Shown here piece after piece: positions 35,761 through 44,170 of a stretch of 60,811 nt of DNA. The notes beneath the pieces are model-generated. The model saw only the letters and a list, made by a program, of their open reading frames with translations. It did no database searches and was not told the DNA's origin. Source of the stretch: Actinomycetes bacterium (GTDB lineage: Bacteria; Actinomycetota; Acidimicrobiia; Acidimicrobiales; JAKAVM01). How positions within the stretch are numbered: the first letter of the stretch is position 1; every line of letters begins with the position of its first letter. The stretch lies in the NCBI GenBank assembly GCA_021817065.1, contig JAKAWH010000005.1, positions 1-60,811 of the forward strand, in the 5' to 3' direction. The translations under genes were made by a program, and so were the position numbers.

Positions 35761-38652
35761 CTAGGCCCGGGCGATCTCGCGCTCCTCGAACGTCTCGATG
35801 ATGTCGCCTTCCTTGAGGTCCTGGAAATCCGAAAGACCGACACCGCATTCGAACCCGCTCTGCACCTCCCGAGCATCGTCCTTGAAGCGGCGAAGGGATG
35901 CCACCGCGCCCTTCCAAATGATGACCCCGTCCCGAAGGAAGCGAACCCGTGACCCTCGAGTGATCGTCCCGTTGCGCACGTAACAACCCGCAACCGCCCC
36001 GACCCGAGGAATGCGGAACACGGCACGTACTTCGGCCTCACCGGTAACCACTTCTTCGAACTCGGGTTTGAGCATACCCACCAGCGCCGCTTCGATGTCC
36101 TCAAGAACCTTGTAGACCACTTCGTAAGTGCGAATGTCGACCTGCTGTGCCTGCGCGGCTTCCCGCGAGCGACGATCGGGCCTCACATTAAACCCGATGA
36201 TGGTCGCACCAGAAGCAGCAGCGAGCCCGACGTCGTTCTCGGTGATTCCTCCCACCGCACGGTGCACGAAAGAGATCTTGACCTCGTCGCGCTCCAACTT
36301 GCGGAGAGAGTCGGTCAGCGCCTCGAGCGAGCCCTGGACGTCCGCCTTGAGGATGAGGTTGAGGGTGGCTGTTTCTCCGCGACTCACCTGCTCGAAAAGG
36401 TCCTCCAAGCGCACGGCGCCCGCCGACGGTACCGGAGCATGCCCCATCGAACGGAGGCGCCGTTCGCGGGTCTCTGCAATGGTTCGGGCGGTTGACTGGT
36501 CGGCGACAACCCGAAACTCGTCACCCGCGCTGGGAACGGTCGAAAGACCAAGCACCACGGCAGGAGAAGATGGATGCACCTCCTTGACGTGCGAGCCGGT
36601 CTCGTCGAGGAGGGCCTTCACTTTGCCCCACGCAGGACCTGCAACCATGACGTCGCCCGGAGCGAGGATGCCCTTCTGCACGATGACGGTGGCGACCGGG
36701 CCGCGGCCAACATCGAGATTGGCCTCCAGGACAACACCGCGGGCGTTCCCGACTGGGACCGCGGTGAGCTCGGCTATCTCGGCGACGAGGAGGATGTGCT
36801 CGAGTAGCTCGTCGACGCCCAAACCCTCTGGCGCAGCCACCTCCAACGTCACAGTGTCTCCGCCCCAGTTCTCGGGCACCAGTCCCTGTTCCGAAAGCTG
36901 CTGCATCACCCGATTGGGGTCGGCATCGGGACGATCGACTTTGGTGAGGGCGACGACGATGGGGACTTCTGCGGCCCGCGCATGGTTGATGGCTTCGACG
37001 GTCTGGGGCATCACCCCGTCGTCCGCAGCCACGACAAGGACGACGATGTCGGTGACTTGCGCCCCACGAGCCCGCATGGCAGTGAAAGCCTCATGTCCTG
37101 GTGTGTCGATAAAGGTGATCTGCCTGCCAGCGTGCATCACTTGGTAGGCGCCGACGTGCTGGGTGATCCCACCCGCTTCTCCGAGAGCGACCGCTGTGTT
37201 GCGGATCCGGTCGAGAAGGGTCGTCTTGCCGTGATCTACGTGGCCCATCACGGTGACAACGGGCGGCCGCGGCATCGGTTGGCCCATCTCCTCCTCTTCT
37301 TCGACGCTCTCGAAGTACTTGGCCGCCAGCAACGCTTCTTGCTCTTCGCCCGGATCGACCAGGCGCACCTCGGCCCCAATCTCAGCAGCGAACAACTCGA
37401 TCATCTCGTCGGTAAGCGACTGGGTGGCGGTGACCATCTCCCCCTGGAGGAGGAGGAAACGAATCACGTCTCCGGGCGAACGATTCACTTTGGGCCCCAG
37501 GACTTGAGCGGTCGTACCGCGCTCGACGATCAACTCCCCCTCGGGAACCGGAGCGTTAGAGGGTACGTAGGAGACTGTGAGCTGGGTCGGCTCTAGCTCC
37601 TCCAAGTTGCGCCGGCGGCGACGTGAACGCGATCGGGCAGGTGGCCGGCCCCGCGACGGGGGTCCGCCCCTGCCGCCCGGGCCCCCACCGGGACCTCCGC
37701 CAGGACCTCCTCCAGACGGCCTCTGACCGGTTCGTACGCCCGCAGCCCCCGGCGAGGAGCTCGCCGATCCACCCGAACGGGCGAGCTGTCCGGGAGTGAG
37801 GAAACGCCTGGGAGCTCCCGGCCTATCGGTGCGCGGTGCCCCCGACGGGCCACCTGGCCGTGCCGGAGCCCGCGGCCCGCGGGCTCCGGGAGGCGGAGGG
37901 ATCGGCTTTCCCGACGGAGAAAGAGGACGACCGGGAGGCGGAGGGATCGGCTTGCCCGACGGAGAAAGAGGACGACCGGGCGCGTCGGAACCCACTCGGG
38001 CTGCCGGCAGCTCCGGTGGCGCTCCCAGTCTCCCGGCAGGCTTGCCAGTCGGTCCCGTCGGTCCCGTCGGCCTCGGAGGAGGTCCGGCGGCGGGAGGTGC
38101 CGGACGGGAAACCTTCGGCTCCGGGGGACGTTCAGCGGTCTGGGGAGGATGGGGACCGCTGACTGGCCGGCTGGCCGGGCGGAGAGTGGGCGTCGGGCTT
38201 GGTGACTGTTCAATTCGGGCCGGCACTTCTGGGGCCGAAACGGCCTTGGCCGCAGGAGCAAGTCGCACCGTATCCTCGCCCGGCGTGCTGGATGGGGCAC
38301 GCTCGGATATTCCTCCGGGGCGTTCGGGGCGCGGTGGCAAACCCGGGGCGGGCAAGGAGGACGGAGGTGCAGCCGGCTTACGGAGCGTCACTCCTGCGGA
38401 TGCCACTCGCGGCGTCTGGGCAGCAGGAGTAACCTCGTCCTCCCGGATCAGAGCTTTGGGTTCCTCGGACTCCACCGGCCGGCGCAGACCATCCGCGTCA
38501 GCCTTGCGGCGAACTCGGTCCGCCTGCGCGTCCTCGATGCTGGACGAGTGGCTCTTGACCCCGATCCCCAGCGCGATGCACAGGTCCAAGGCCTCCTTGT
38601 TGGCGAGGCCGAGCTCGCGCGCCAGTTCGTAGACACGAATCTTCTTGGCCAA
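35761..38652 (-). CDS. infB: Translation initiation factor IF-2
   Basis: GTPase that delivers initiator tRNA, 963 residues. Residues 1-60 are an IF2-N domain (MAKKIRVYELARELGLANKE). Residues 60-340 form a long Pro/Gly/Arg-rich linker that contains a 15-residue tandem duplication. The G domain has VMGHVDHGKTTLLD, EAGGITQHVGAYQV, DTPGHEAF and TKVDRPDADP, followed by domains II-IV ending FEEREIARA. The linker is common in actinobacteria, but composition and repeats vary. It begins 3 bases after the nusA stop, leaving no room for ylxR, which usually sits there. Confidence 0.97.
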   Translation of the reverse strand: MAKKIRVYELARELGLANKEALDLCIALGIGVKSHSSSIEDAQADRVRRKADADGLRRPVESEEPKALIREDEVTPAAQTPRVASAGVTLRKPAAPPSSLPAPGLPPRPERPGGISERAPSSTPGEDTVRLAPAAKAVSAPEVPARIEQSPSPTPTLRPASRPVSGPHPPQTAERPPEPKVSRPAPPAAGPPPRPTGPTGPTGKPAGRLGAPPELPAARVGSDAPGRPLSPSGKPIPPPPGRPLSPSGKPIPPPPGARGPRAPARPGGPSGAPRTDRPGAPRRFLTPGQLARSGGSASSSPGAAGVRTGQRPSGGGPGGGPGGGPGGRGGPPSRGRPPARSRSRRRRRNLEELEPTQLTVSYVPSNAPVPEGELIVERGTTAQVLGPKVNRSPGDVIRFLLLQGEMVTATQSLTDEMIELFAAEIGAEVRLVDPGEEQEALLAAKYFESVEEEEEMGQPMPRPPVVTVMGHVDHGKTTLLDRIRNTAVALGEAGGITQHVGAYQVMHAGRQITFIDTPGHEAFTAMRARGAQVTDIVVLVVAADDGVMPQTVEAINHARAAEVPIVVALTKVDRPDADPNRVMQQLSEQGLVPENWGGDTVTLEVAAPEGLGVDELLEHILLVAEIAELTAVPVGNARGVVLEANLDVGRGPVATVIVQKGILAPGDVMVAGPAWGKVKALLDETGSHVKEVHPSSPAVVLGLSTVPSAGDEFRVVADQSTARTIAETRERRLRSMGHAPVPSAGAVRLEDLFEQVSRGETATLNLILKADVQGSLEALTDSLRKLERDEVKISFVHRAVGGITENDVGLAAASGATIIGFNVRPDRRSREAAQAQQVDIRTYEVVYKVLEDIEAALVGMLKPEFEEVVTGEAEVRAVFRIPRVGAVAGCYVRNGTITRGSRVRFLRDGVIIWKGAVASLRRFKDDAREVQSGFECGVGLSDFQDLKEGDIIETFEEREIARA
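37888..37977 (-). repeat. 45-bp tandem duplication in the infB linker
   Basis: Two adjacent 45-bp copies (37888-37932 and 37933-37977) differ at one base by eye and encode GRPLSPSGKPIPPPP twice. High identity shows a recent duplication in the disordered N-terminal linker. Confidence 0.9.
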
Positions 38653-38655
38653 GGA

Positions 38656-39933
38656 TTAACCCAGTCCTTCCTCGGTGGCCTCCTCTTTGCCGAGCTTCCC
38701 GACGCTCGCATCACCTACTACTGCGACGACTTCCTTGTCACCGCCGTCCGACCCGCCCGGAGACAAAGCCATAGCATCGCCGGCGGGCACGACTGCCTCG
38801 CCGGCTTCCGGTGCCGCCTTAGCCGACATCGCCGACCATTCCTCCGCAGAGACGGTCTCGCCCCCTTCCGCCGACTTCCATACCATCTCCCCCGCCTCGT
38901 TCTGCACCCATTCGCCTTCTGCCCACTCGTCCGAAGCGAAGCCGGAGTCCTCGTCGGCAAGCTGAGTCTCGCTCTTGATATCGATGCGCCACCCGGTCAG
39001 GCGGGCGGCAAGCCGGGCGTTCTGGCCTTCCTTGCCGATCGCCAATGAGAGCTGGAAATCGTGGACGATGGCCGAAGCGGTCCCCGTCTCCTCATCCAGC
39101 CTCACTTCCTTCACTTTGGCTGGTTGAAGGGCCCGAGCCACGAACTCCGCCGGATCGTCCGAGAAGGGGACTATGTCGACCTTCTCTCCGCGCAGCTCGT
39201 TGGTGACCATTCGGACCCGGCCACCGCGGGCGCCTACACAGGCCCCCACCGGGTCGACGTTGGGATCGGTCGACCATACAGCGATCTTGGTGCGGTGCCC
39301 GGGCTCTCGCGCACATGCCTTGATCTCCACCACGCCCCCGGCGATCTCCGGGACCTCCAGTTCGAAGAGCCTCTTGATGAGCCCTGGGTGGGTCCGGCTC
39401 ACCACGATCTGGGGACCCTTCGCGGTCTTGCGCACCTCCACGATGTACGCCTTGAGGCGCGAGCCGTGCTCATAGTGTTCGTGGGGGACCTGCTCGGCCT
39501 GGGGTAGGAGCGCCTCCACCTTGCCAAGGTCGAGCAAGGTGTAGCGATTGTCACTCTGCTGGATGATCCCGGTAACGATGTCGCCTTCGCGCCCGGCGTA
39601 CTCCTCGTACTTGAGGTCCCGTTCCGCCTCGCGGATCCGCTGGAGGATGACCTGCTTGGCTGTCTGGGCGGCAATCCGGCCGAAATCGTCCGGGGTGTCG
39701 TCCCATTCGCGCACCACGTTGCCGTCGTCGTCCAACTCCTGGCCGTACACCCGGATCTCGCCGCTCTCCGGGTCGATGGTGACCACCGCCTCCTCGGCCG
39801 CATTGGGCGTCCGCTTGTAGGCAGCCACCAGTGCATTGGCGAGGGCATCGAGGAGGGTGTCGACGGCAATGCCCTTGTCCCGGGCCACTTGACCGAGCGC
39901 TTCGAGGAACTCGAAATTCTCTCTTGCCATCAT
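38656..39933 (-). CDS. nusA: Transcription termination/antitermination factor NusA
   Basis: RNA polymerase-binding elongation factor of 425 residues. It has an N-terminal domain ([20 protein letters not shown]), an S1 domain ([20 protein letters not shown]), and two KH domains ([40 protein letters not shown]). An acidic C-terminal tail of about 85 residues is not the AR-repeat form of gammaproteobacteria. GAGGAGG precedes two adjacent ATGs (39933 and 39930); the second has better spacing. The leader carries a perfect intrinsic terminator. rimP, normally upstream, is absent, so nusA leads the operon. Confidence 0.95.
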   Translation of the reverse strand: MMARENFEFLEALGQVARDKGIAVDTLLDALANALVAAYKRTPNAAEEAVVTIDPESGEIRVYGQELDDDGNVVREWDDTPDDFGRIAAQTAKQVILQRIREAERDLKYEEYAGREGDIVTGIIQQSDNRYTLLDLGKVEALLPQAEQVPHEHYEHGSRLKAYIVEVRKTAKGPQIVVSRTHPGLIKRLFELEVPEIAGGVVEIKACAREPGHRTKIAVWSTDPNVDPVGACVGARGGRVRMVTNELRGEKVDIVPFSDDPAEFVARALQPAKVKEVRLDEETGTASAIVHDFQLSLAIGKEGQNARLAARLTGWRIDIKSETQLADEDSGFASDEWAEGEWVQNEAGEMVWKSAEGGETVSAEEWSAMSAKAAPEAGEAVVPAGDAMALSPGGSDGGDKEVVAVVGDASVGKLGKEEATEEGLG

Positions 39934-39951
39934 TCACCTCCTCTTATACGT

Positions 39952-39976
39952 AAAAAACGTGGGCATAGGCCCACGT
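39952..39976 (-). terminator. Intrinsic terminator in the nusA leader (candidate attenuator)
   Basis: On the minus strand ACGTGGGC-CTAT-GCCCACGT is a perfect 8-bp stem with a 4-base loop, followed immediately by a run of Ts. It lies about 20 bases before the nusA start and just ahead of the Shine-Dalgarno. No minus-strand gene lies upstream, since the neighbour thpR is on the plus strand, so the element can only act on transcripts starting in the nusA leader. A second small hairpin (GTCGT-TGC-ACGAC, 39975-39987) directly precedes it. Confidence 0.8.
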
Positions 39977-40017
39977 CGTGCAACGACACCGTAGGTAGGA
40001 CTCGACGTCCGGTCGTG

Positions 40018-40023
40018 ATTATA
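40018..40023 (-). promoter_or_regulatory. -10 box TATAAT for the nusA-infB operon
   Basis: A perfect TATAAT on the minus strand, placed so that transcription would begin near 40011 and give a leader of about 78 bases containing both hairpins. The matching -35 region is weak. Confidence 0.55.
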
Positions 40024-40037
40024 GCTAAAGCTGTGGG

Positions 40038-40547
40038 GTGCGTCTTTTCGTGGCGATTTGGCCGGGCCAGCCTACCCGGGATGCCCTTGCCCGCCTGGCT
40101 CTCCCCCAGGTCACCGGGATCAGCCGGACTGCTCCCGCCAACCTCCACGCCACCCTAAGGTTCATCGGAGAACCGCCTGGTCCGCCCGAGGCAGTCATCG
40201 CCGCCCTGAGAACGGTGAGGGTGGATCGATCGCCCACCGTGATCGTAGGGCCCTCCACGTGCTGGATCGGCCGGTATGCCCTTTGCCTCCCCGCCGGTGG
40301 CCTCGACCCTCTTGCCGGGGAGTTAGACCGTGTACTCGCCGATATCGGGATAGGGCCGCGCCCCGAGCGGTTTCTCGGCCACATCACAATCGCCCGGGCG
40401 CGGAGAAACGCCCCGGAAAGCGTTCTGGGTACGCTGGTGGACCTGCCTTTCGACTCCCGATTCCCCGCCCGGACCTTCGACCTGGTCAACTCGATGCCCT
40501 CACCAGTGGGACCGACCTACGAGTCGGTTGCGACTTTCCGGATCTGA
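40038..40547 (+). CDS. thpR: RNA 2',3'-cyclic phosphodiesterase ThpR (2H phosphoesterase, LigT-like)
   Basis: Hydrolyses 2',3'-cyclic phosphate ends of RNA. The 169-residue protein carries the two His-x-Thr motifs of the 2H family, HATLRFIG and HITIARARR. The N-terminus MRLFVAIWPGQPTRDAL is typical. The start is GTG at 40038. It diverges from nusA and lies upstream of three PilZ genes on the same strand. Confidence 0.93.
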   Translation: MRLFVAIWPGQPTRDALARLALPQVTGISRTAPANLHATLRFIGEPPGPPEAVIAALRTVRVDRSPTVIVGPSTCWIGRYALCLPAGGLDPLAGELDRVLADIGIGPRPERFLGHITIARARRNAPESVLGTLVDLPFDSRFPARTFDLVNSMPSPVGPTYESVATFRI

Positions 40548-40600
40548 GCGGGTGACCGCCCTATGCTTGCCACGACCGAGGACGAGACTTGGGGGATGAC

Positions 40601-41146
40601 GTGAGCGACATCACACCGCACGCACCGATGGACAAGAACGATCCCCGTGGCGAAATTCGCATCGGCTTCCCGGGTCCTTCCTCGCCGCCCGATCTGGGGA
40701 ACCGCACCGGCCGTATACCCGAGTCGGAGCCGGAGCAAGAAGCGGACAAGGAGGCGCCGGCCGAGCGGCGCCGGTTCATCCGGGTTGCCAAGCCGGTCGA
40801 CTTCGAATTGCGGTACCTCGACAGGCCTTTGGCGGCATCGATGATCGACATCTCGGAGGGAGGAATGCGGTGCCGGGTCGAACCTGGCGAGGAGTTCGAC
40901 CCGGAGAAGGTAGTCCGGGCCCGGGTCGACCTCGGTGATGGGAACCTGGAGGTGCGTGGACTGGTCTCGTGGGAAAAGATGCTCGACGGCTCCACCGAAG
41001 TGGGGGTTGGCTTCGTCGGGCTCACCGAACGCGAGAGCCAGAGGATCCGCAGCCACGGATTCGTCCTCCAGATCGCCCAGCGGCGGGCAGAGAGCAGCCA
41101 TCACGTCCACCACCACCGGTCTGCTCACTCAGGCCGGCGCCGCTGA
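40601..41146 (+). CDS. PilZ domain protein 1 (c-di-GMP receptor candidate, short form)
   Basis: Protein of 181 residues with a disordered acidic N-terminus (about 1-48) and one PilZ domain. The c-di-GMP motif is complete: RRRFIRVAKPVDFELRY then MIDISEGGMRCRV, matching RxxxR and D/N-x-S-x-x-G. The C-terminus is His/Arg-rich. GTG 40601 is chosen over TTG 40589 because GGGGG lies just upstream at usable spacing. It lacks the YcgR-like N-terminal domain of its two neighbours. Effector output is unknown. Confidence 0.85.
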   Translation: MSDITPHAPMDKNDPRGEIRIGFPGPSSPPDLGNRTGRIPESEPEQEADKEAPAERRRFIRVAKPVDFELRYLDRPLAASMIDISEGGMRCRVEPGEEFDPEKVVRARVDLGDGNLEVRGLVSWEKMLDGSTEVGVGFVGLTERESQRIRSHGFVLQIAQRRAESSHHVHHHRSAHSGRRR

Positions 41147-41203
41147 TCCCGGGGCCCCGTGCCCGCCCGGGCGGCATTTATCGGCATCTCCCCGGAAAAA
41201 GTT

Positions 41204-41215
41204 AAGAAATTTCTT
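41204..41215. promoter_or_regulatory. 12-bp palindrome AAGAAATTTCTT upstream of PilZ gene 2
   Basis: A perfect AT-rich palindrome centred about 40 bases before the PilZ-2 ATG and about 26 bases before its -10 box, in an otherwise GC-rich region. It may be an operator or UP-like element. Function is inferred. Confidence 0.4.
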
Positions 41216-41235
41216 CCGATTTCCTGGATCTCCTG

Positions 41236-41241
41236 TAAAAT
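41236..41241 (+). promoter_or_regulatory. -10 box TAAAAT, 8 bases before the PilZ-2 ATG
   Basis: TAAAAT-CACTTCCC-ATG has leaderless spacing, and no Shine-Dalgarno precedes the ATG. A weak TTCCGA lies 16 bases upstream as a possible -35. Confidence 0.5.
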
Positions 41242-41249
41242 CACTTCCC

Positions 41250-42029
41250 ATGGGAATCTGGGGAGTAGGGCGTGCGCGTCGTGTGCGCACGGGGAAGGTC
41301 AAGACCAAGGTGCTCCGACCTACTCGCGGCCCTTCGCGCCCCGGCAGCCGAACTGGCGCTGCTCGGACCCGACCGGTTCCCTTCGGCCTCACAGGAAGAG
41401 CCAAGTATTACCGGTGGCCCGAGATCGGTCGTACTGTCCAGGTATTTCTGAGCGGTGAGACCACACCGCTTCCTGCTCGGATCCTGGAGCACGATACCTC
41501 CGGGGACTGTATCGTGGTTAGTGCCCCGGGCGGGCGGGGCGAAGGCGCGGTGATCGCGGAACCGGGCGACAAGGTGGCACTCACCTGGGTGCTTCCCGAA
41601 GGGGTCGCCAAGCTGGAAACGGCCTTTCTCTCATGGACGGTCGACACCACCTCCAAGCCCTCCGCATGGAGACTCGAACCGGCATCCGACGTCCAGATCA
41701 TCGAACGGCGGCGCCACCGCCGCCTTCGAGCGCGCCAGAACGTTGCCCTGCGCAGCCGGGACGTGGCCATCCCCGGGGTGATGGTCGACATCTCGGAAGG
41801 AGGCATGCGATGCCTGGTCGACACCATCACTCCCTCCAAACTCACCCGGGACCGGGTGCAATCGACCGTAACGGTACGCGGCAGGCGAATGGGTGTGCAG
41901 GGGCTGGTTACCTGGAGCAAGCACCACGGCGGCCATGTCGAGGTGGGAATAGCGTTCGATCGCCTGAGGAAACAGGATGTCGAGGCACTCCGCGCCCATG
42001 TCCGCACATCGATGTCGGTGCCTGCCTAA
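41250..42029 (+). CDS. PilZ domain protein 2 (YcgR-like N-terminal domain plus PilZ)
   Basis: Protein of 259 residues. A basic N-terminus (1-50) precedes a YcgR-like beta domain (about 55-135, VQVFLSGETTPLPARILEHD) and then a PilZ domain with RRRHRRLRARQNVALR and VMVDISEGGMRCLV. The motif DISEGGMRC is also nearly identical at DNA level in PilZ gene 1, showing duplication. In YcgR the N-terminal domain contacts partner proteins and PilZ binds c-di-GMP. No flagellar or pilus gene is nearby. Confidence 0.87.
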   Translation: MGIWGVGRARRVRTGKVKTKVLRPTRGPSRPGSRTGAARTRPVPFGLTGRAKYYRWPEIGRTVQVFLSGETTPLPARILEHDTSGDCIVVSAPGGRGEGAVIAEPGDKVALTWVLPEGVAKLETAFLSWTVDTTSKPSAWRLEPASDVQIIERRRHRRLRARQNVALRSRDVAIPGVMVDISEGGMRCLVDTITPSKLTRDRVQSTVTVRGRRMGVQGLVTWSKHHGGHVEVGIAFDRLRKQDVEALRAHVRTSMSVPA

Positions 42030-42114
42030 GAGGACCGGCACGCACCACGGGGGGGACCGGGAATCGACCGATGGTCCGCGCGTGTTTTTCCAAGCACGCG
42101 GCGAATCCACGCGG

Positions 42115-42120
42115 TATCAT
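42115..42120 (+). promoter_or_regulatory. -10 box TATCAT, 8 bases before the PilZ-3 ATG
   Basis: TATCAT-CGGCGCCG-ATG, with no Shine-Dalgarno. A hairpin (CGCGTG...CACGCG) lies just upstream between the two PilZ genes. The gene seems to have its own leaderless promoter. Confidence 0.45.
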
Positions 42121-42128
42121 CGGCGCCG

Positions 42129-42851
42129 ATGGCTTTTGGAAAGGCCAGCAGGCCTGCTGAGGGGGGGAACTCCGCCAATTCCGGCGCTCCGGGAGATTCT
42201 CCGAGAGTCAAGATCCCTGCCGCACGTCCGGCCGACTGGCCCTCGATCAACACCGAGATCGTAATCGTCCTCCCGCGAGATGGGGGGGTGTTCCGGACCC
42301 GGGTGAGCGAACACGACCGCGTCAACGGCCAGTTCCTGCTCATCGCGCCGGAATCCGCCGTGGAGGACCTAAGAGCCACTCCGGGCGAGAAGATGATGGC
42401 AACCTGGACCACCTCGGCGGGACTCCACGAGCTCAAGACCGAGCTGGTCGACACCGAGGGCGAGGGTGTCCAGTGGAAGGTCGAGCCCACCTCCCCGGTG
42501 ATCGTCCACGAGCGGAGACGCTTCCCCCGGGTACGGCGAACCGGGGCCATCAAACTGGAGGCCGGAACCCGGGCGATAAGCGCTACCATGCTCGACCTCT
42601 CCGAGGGTGGTGCTCGCTGCGTCGTCGACACCACTCAGCAGGTTCCCCCCGATATGGTCTCAACTACCCTAAACCTGGACAACAAGGCGATCAAGATCAA
42701 GGGCTGGGTGGCCTGGAAGAAGCAGCACGGCAAGCACACTGAGATCGGAGTGTCATTCGCCGGCGTGTCGAAGAAGGACGCCGAGATCCTCCGCCGCTAC
42801 GTGATGGCCCTCAACTCCGTCCAGAGCCGCAAGGCGGAAAGCCCCACCTAA
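42129..42851 (+). CDS. PilZ domain protein 3 (YcgR-like N-terminal domain plus PilZ)
   Basis: Protein of 240 residues with the same layout as PilZ protein 2: an N-terminal beta domain (TEIVIVLPRDGGVFRTRVSE) and a PilZ domain (RRRFPRVRRTGAIKLEA, then MLDLSEGGARCVV), both c-di-GMP motifs intact. The C-terminal half GWVAWKKQHGKHTEIGVSFA parallels GLVTWSKHHGGHVEVGIAFD of protein 2. It is convergent with ispG; the 67-base gap between them shows no clear terminator. Confidence 0.87.
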   Translation: MAFGKASRPAEGGNSANSGAPGDSPRVKIPAARPADWPSINTEIVIVLPRDGGVFRTRVSEHDRVNGQFLLIAPESAVEDLRATPGEKMMATWTTSAGLHELKTELVDTEGEGVQWKVEPTSPVIVHERRRFPRVRRTGAIKLEAGTRAISATMLDLSEGGARCVVDTTQQVPPDMVSTTLNLDNKAIKIKGWVAWKKQHGKHTEIGVSFAGVSKKDAEILRRYVMALNSVQSRKAESPT

Positions 42852-42918
42852 TAAACACGGGGGGCCAATCCGCACTCCGGGGTAGATTTCCCAAGCCGAA
42901 GTCCCGTCCGTTTACCAA

Positions 42919-44151
42919 TCAAGAGCCCCCGACGCGACGGCGGATCGCCTCGATACGCTCCTGGCTCCGGTTGGCGTCGACCCCCCGATCCTCGAGGAGA
43001 GCACGCCGGTCCGCCTCGGCTTCGGCTTCCGCTCCCTGCTCCGCAGCCGCCAAGCGCGCCTCGATCCCTTCCTTGACCAGCTTTTCCGCCTCGGCGACCA
43101 GTTCGGCGACCATTGCCTCCTCCGGCACCACCCGGACAACCTTGCCCTTGATGAAGAGGTGGCCCTTGTGCTTGCCGGCAGCGATACCGAGGTCTGCCTC
43201 GCGAGCCTCACCCGGGCCGTTTACCACGCACCCCATCACCGCCACTTGCAGGGGGAGGTTCAGAGCATCGAGAGCTTCCTGGGCGGCGTTAGCCACCCCA
43301 ATAACGTCGACTTCCGCCCGGCCGCAGGAGGGGCATGCGATCAAGTCGAGTCCCTTCCGCTCGCGGAGCCCCAGAGCTTCGAGCAGTTGGCGCCCCGCCC
43401 GGGCCTCCTCGACCGGATCGGCGGTGAGGGAGTAACGGATGGTGTCGCCGATACCTTCCGCGAGGAGGGTCCCGATCCCCGCTGTCGCCTTGACCAGTCC
43501 GGCCGGCGGTGGCCCCGCTTCGGTTACCCCAAGGTGGAGGGGGTGATCCACCTGCTCGGCAAGCATTCGATAGGCGGCGATCATGAGGGGCACATTGGAA
43601 GCCTTGACGGAAATCTTGACGTCTTCGAATCCCACTTCGGCGAAATAGGCCAACTCCGCCTTTGCCGACTCCACCAGCGCCTCGGGCGTAGCACCCCCAT
43701 ATTTCTTGTACAGATCCGGGTGGAGGGAACCCGCGTTCACTCCGATACGGATGGGTACGCCCCGGTCCCGAGCCTCGGCAGCAACCAACTTGATCTCCTC
43801 AGGCTTGCGCAGGTTGCCGGGATTGAGGCGCAAGCAGGCAACCCCCGCCTCCAGAGCGGCGAGGGCCATCTCGACGTGGAAATGGACGTCGGCGACCAGA
43901 GGGACCGGTGAGCGGGGAACGATCTGGGCGAGGCCTTCGGCCGCTTCTTCTTCGTTGCAGGTACAGCGCACGATGTCGGCCCCCGCTCCGTAGAGCGCAT
44001 AGATCTGGGCAAGGGTCCCATCGACGTCGGCAGTCTTGGTCGTGGTCATCGACTGGACGGAGATCGGGGCGCCTCCACCAACCGGTATAGCACCCACCAT
44101 AACCTGGCGGGTCTGCCGGCGAGTACTCAGGACGGGGGTTGCGCGGCTCAT
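42919..44151 (-). CDS. ispG: 4-hydroxy-3-methylbut-2-en-1-yl diphosphate synthase IspG (GcpE)
   Basis: 4Fe-4S enzyme converting MEcPP to HMBPP in the MEP isoprenoid pathway. The 410-residue protein has RQVMVGAIPVGGGAPISVQS, IVRCTCNEEEAAEGL, CLRLNPGNL, LGVTEAGPPPAGLVKATAGI, and the cluster ligands in CPSCGR and MGCVVNGPGEA. The last 50 residues are a charged, probably coiled tail (EQGAEAEAEADRRALLEDRG) beyond the usual family end. ATG 44151 (MSRATPVLS) is chosen. It lies 19 bases after rseP; dxr of the same pathway is two genes upstream. Confidence 0.95.
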   Translation of the reverse strand: MSRATPVLSTRRQTRQVMVGAIPVGGGAPISVQSMTTTKTADVDGTLAQIYALYGAGADIVRCTCNEEEAAEGLAQIVPRSPVPLVADVHFHVEMALAALEAGVACLRLNPGNLRKPEEIKLVAAEARDRGVPIRIGVNAGSLHPDLYKKYGGATPEALVESAKAELAYFAEVGFEDVKISVKASNVPLMIAAYRMLAEQVDHPLHLGVTEAGPPPAGLVKATAGIGTLLAEGIGDTIRYSLTADPVEEARAGRQLLEALGLRERKGLDLIACPSCGRAEVDVIGVANAAQEALDALNLPLQVAVMGCVVNGPGEAREADLGIAAGKHKGHLFIKGKVVRVVPEEAMVAELVAEAEKLVKEGIEARLAAAEQGAEAEAEADRRALLEDRGVDANRSQERIEAIRRRVGGS

Positions 44152-44170
44152 GGGTTCCTCCGGCTCAAGC

